From the NCBI GenBank assembly GCA_023384315.1, contig JAHDWY010000299.1, positions 1-6,041 on the forward strand: a stretch of DNA of 6,041 bases, read 5' to 3'. Of the stretch, positions 5,997-6,041 are shown in pieces. The translations under genes and the position numbers were made by a program. Source of the stretch: Candidatus Hydrogenedentota bacterium. GTDB lineage: Bacteria; Hydrogenedentota; Hydrogenedentia; Hydrogenedentales; SLHB01. The notes beneath the pieces are model-generated. The model made no database searches. It was not told the origin of the DNA and saw only the letters and a list, made by a program, of their open reading frames with translations. How positions within the stretch are numbered: position 1 is the first letter of the stretch; the number at the start of each line of letters is the position of its first letter.

Positions 5997-6041
5997 CAAG
6001 CTCCATGAATGCGACGGCGTAACTCCGGCCACGGCACGGTT
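5996..6041 (-). CDS. C-terminal tail of the antitoxin for the RelE/ParE toxin (5' end beyond window)
   Basis: Only 14 codons are visible, reading TVPWPELRRRIHGA and then TGA at 5998-5996. The VPW-x-E-x-R-x-R-I ending resembles the tail of the short addiction-module antitoxins commonly found directly upstream of this type of RelE/ParE toxin. Its stop overlaps the toxin ATG by one base. The identity rests on this short tail and on position, so it is provisional. Confidence 0.6.
   Translation of the reverse strand, partial: TVPWPELRRRIHGA

Overview
The window looks like chromosomal DNA from a moderately GC-rich bacterium. I cannot name the species. The CPxC zinc-ribbon microprotein, the sigma-54 regulator and the stacked toxin-antitoxin genes would suit an environmental Gram-negative or PVC/Hydrogenedentes-like lineage, but that placement is a guess.

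The left two thirds (1-4050) read leftward and look like one regulated locus. In transcription order it holds: a sigma-54-type activator with an unphosphorylatable-looking N-terminal receiver domain (4050-2686); a 377-bp intergenic region with two dyad operator-like sites (2664-2680, 2528-2546) and a near-consensus -24/-12 promoter (2361-2377); a stand-alone degenerate receiver protein (2308-1904); a 44-residue zinc-ribbon protein (1832-1698); ectA (1692-1099); and ectB (1099 to beyond the left edge). EctB makes L-2,4-diaminobutyrate from aspartate semialdehyde and EctA acetylates it. EctC, which closes the ectoine ring, would be expected beyond base 1. The zinc-ribbon gene, ectA and ectB are spaced 5 bp apart and overlap by 1 bp, so they very probably form one operon. 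The 71-bp gap after the receiver gene shows no obvious terminator or promoter, so the sigma-54 promoter may drive the whole set. The inferred picture is compatible-solute synthesis under an enhancer-binding protein.

A divergent intergenic region (4051-4440) separates the regulator from a rightward DUF1697 gene (4441-4983).

The right end (4996-6041) is a leftward cluster of two type II toxin-antitoxin modules. The first is an antitoxin tail (cut by the window) overlapping a RelE/ParE toxin. The second is a Phd/YefM antitoxin overlapping a VapC-like PIN toxin that carries a single-base frameshift.

No rRNA, tRNA, CRISPR array or insertion sequence was seen.
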